DNA from: Puccinia triticina
Taxonomy: Eukaryota; Basidiomycota; Pucciniomycetes; Pucciniales; Pucciniaceae
Assembly: GCF_026914185.1 (NCBI RefSeq)
Contig: NC_070566.1
Span: forward strand, 6,386,001 to 6,450,000
DNA: 64,000 nucleotides
Direction of reading: 5' to 3'
The position numbers were made by a program, and so were the translations under genes. Below are positions 63,278 through 64,000 of the stretch, one piece after another. Numbering within the stretch: the first letter of the stretch is position 1; the number at the start of each line of letters is the position of its first letter. The notes under the pieces are model-generated. The model saw nothing but the letters and a program-made list of their open reading frames with translations, was not told the origin of the DNA and made no database searches.

Positions 63278-64000
63278 ATGACGCGGACCAAGCGCGGTCA
63301 CTCTACAAGGATACATATGCTTCAAGAGAAGAAACTACCGAGAAGCCCACATCACTCGGTAACTCTGCAAATCCGCATACAATCACCCTCCCCTTCCCCT
63401 CCAACCAATCATCCGATCAAAATACTCAATCACTCAGCCGGCCGACAAATCGTAATGCTCCCGCCCCCTGACCGACCTGCCGACCTGAGGAGCGAGGCAT
63501 TGAAGGTATCCTACATCTGCGAAGTTATGAACTCCCTTGGGCTGACCCCGAAGCAATTTTTCCTTGCTTTTGTGAAGCAAGACAAGATTAGCATAGTCAG
63601 TAGGCGGCGATTTTGGTCAAATAAACGCTGGGACTCAACGCGAGAGCTGCTTGAGGCAATTGGAACGATGATCTCCTCCCACGAACCCGGCGAAACTAAC
63701 TGGAGTGGTTTCATCCTTGGCCAGGTACGTGTTTTGATAAAAAAACACAGATATGCTGAGTTATCAATTAATCACTGATTTCATGTTGTTGTTGTGTTCA
63801 GGCCCAGAATATCCTCAAAGTCGACAAGAAACGTGAAAATCCCCACGGAACGTACTACAGTTCAAAAAAGATCAAGGCGGATTTTTTCTGCAAGGAAAAC
63901 CGTGCGAGAAGGGATGAGCAACTGACAAACGAGGAACACCCATTTCTTTACAAGCTCCTCAAGTCGAAACTCTTGCACCAGTCTGCTCTGCCGGATGAAG
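63278..64000 (+). CDS. Unrecognised basidiomycete gene, 5' part (runs off the window)
   Basis: The frame opens near 63,260-63,317 (several possible ATGs). It reads LKVSYICEVMNSLGLTPKQF, KISIVSRRRFWSNKRWDS and TRELLEAIGTMISS up to 63,724, where GTACGT begins an intron that ends with TTCAG at 63,801. The next exon (63,802 on, in phase) reads AQNILKVDKKRENPHGTYY, KIKADFFCKENRARRDEQL and HPFLYKLLKSKLLHQS to the window end. I know similar text from proteins repeated in basidiomycete genomes, often near transposase genes, without an assigned function. No break is seen in the visible part. The start codon is uncertain, and the beginning lies less than 100 bp from the CACTA-like element. Confidence 0.6.

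Overview
The window looks like a transposon-rich stretch of a basidiomycete nuclear genome, most likely a rust fungus (Pucciniales). Genes have short GT-AG introns (about 70-100 nt). The transposase families present (KDZ, a hAT family, chromodomain Ty3, and a TNP2-like transposase paired with a divergent accessory gene) are ones I associate with rust and other basidiomycete genomes. This assignment is inference from gene content; I could not run a search.

Only two host loci look intact. One is a nucleoporin gene of the Nup160/Nup120 type on the minus strand (19,273-24,262, five exons, 1,562 codons). The other is the ribosomal protein eL20 gene (RPL20, three exons, 172 codons), present as two full-length copies facing away from each other inside a large palindrome (51,407-55,366). 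A third copy, consisting of the last exon only, sits at 61,407-61,582.

Layout. 1-5.5 kb: dispersed repeats, miniature inverted-repeat transposons (MITEs) and a degenerate hairpin-rich array. 6-13.7 kb: a divergent pair, an accessory gene (minus) and a large transposase gene (plus), both broken; the transposase holds a solo LTR and a foldback element. 13.7-19 kb: repeat arrays, a tRNA-like element, a second copy of the dispersed repeat and a decayed unknown gene. 19.3-24.3 kb: the nucleoporin gene. 25.5-27.3 kb: a hAT-type element with an 8-bp target duplication, carrying a hairpin array and a second solo LTR. 27.5-30.1 kb: nested inverted-repeat elements. 30.4-31.1 kb: a LINE gag fragment. 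31.3-41 kb: an inverted copy of the dispersed repeat, broken genes, a satellite and a copia gag fragment. 40.8-42.4 kb: a PIF-like element filled with hairpin repeats. 43-48.5 kb: a KDZ transposase cut by the 3' LTR of a 5'-truncated chromodomain Ty3 element. 48.9-51.4 kb: hairpin minisatellites. 51.4-55.4 kb: the RPL20 palindrome. 57-60 kb: a tRNA-like element and a decayed hAT transposase. 60.4-61.4 kb: two more hairpin arrays joined to the RPL20 exon fragment. 62.1-63.2 kb: a CACTA-like non-autonomous element. 63.3 kb to the end: the start of an unrecognised gene.

The most striking themes are three. First, the RPL20 palindrome, whose two arms carry different MITE insertions, each with a clean empty site in the opposite arm. 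Second, tandem arrays of short hairpin units: four share the core ATGACCGGTCAT, and two of those lie inside transposons with different terminal repeats and target-site sizes. Third, several transposon boundaries can be proved inside the window itself, by empty sites in paralogous sequence or by restored reading frames.
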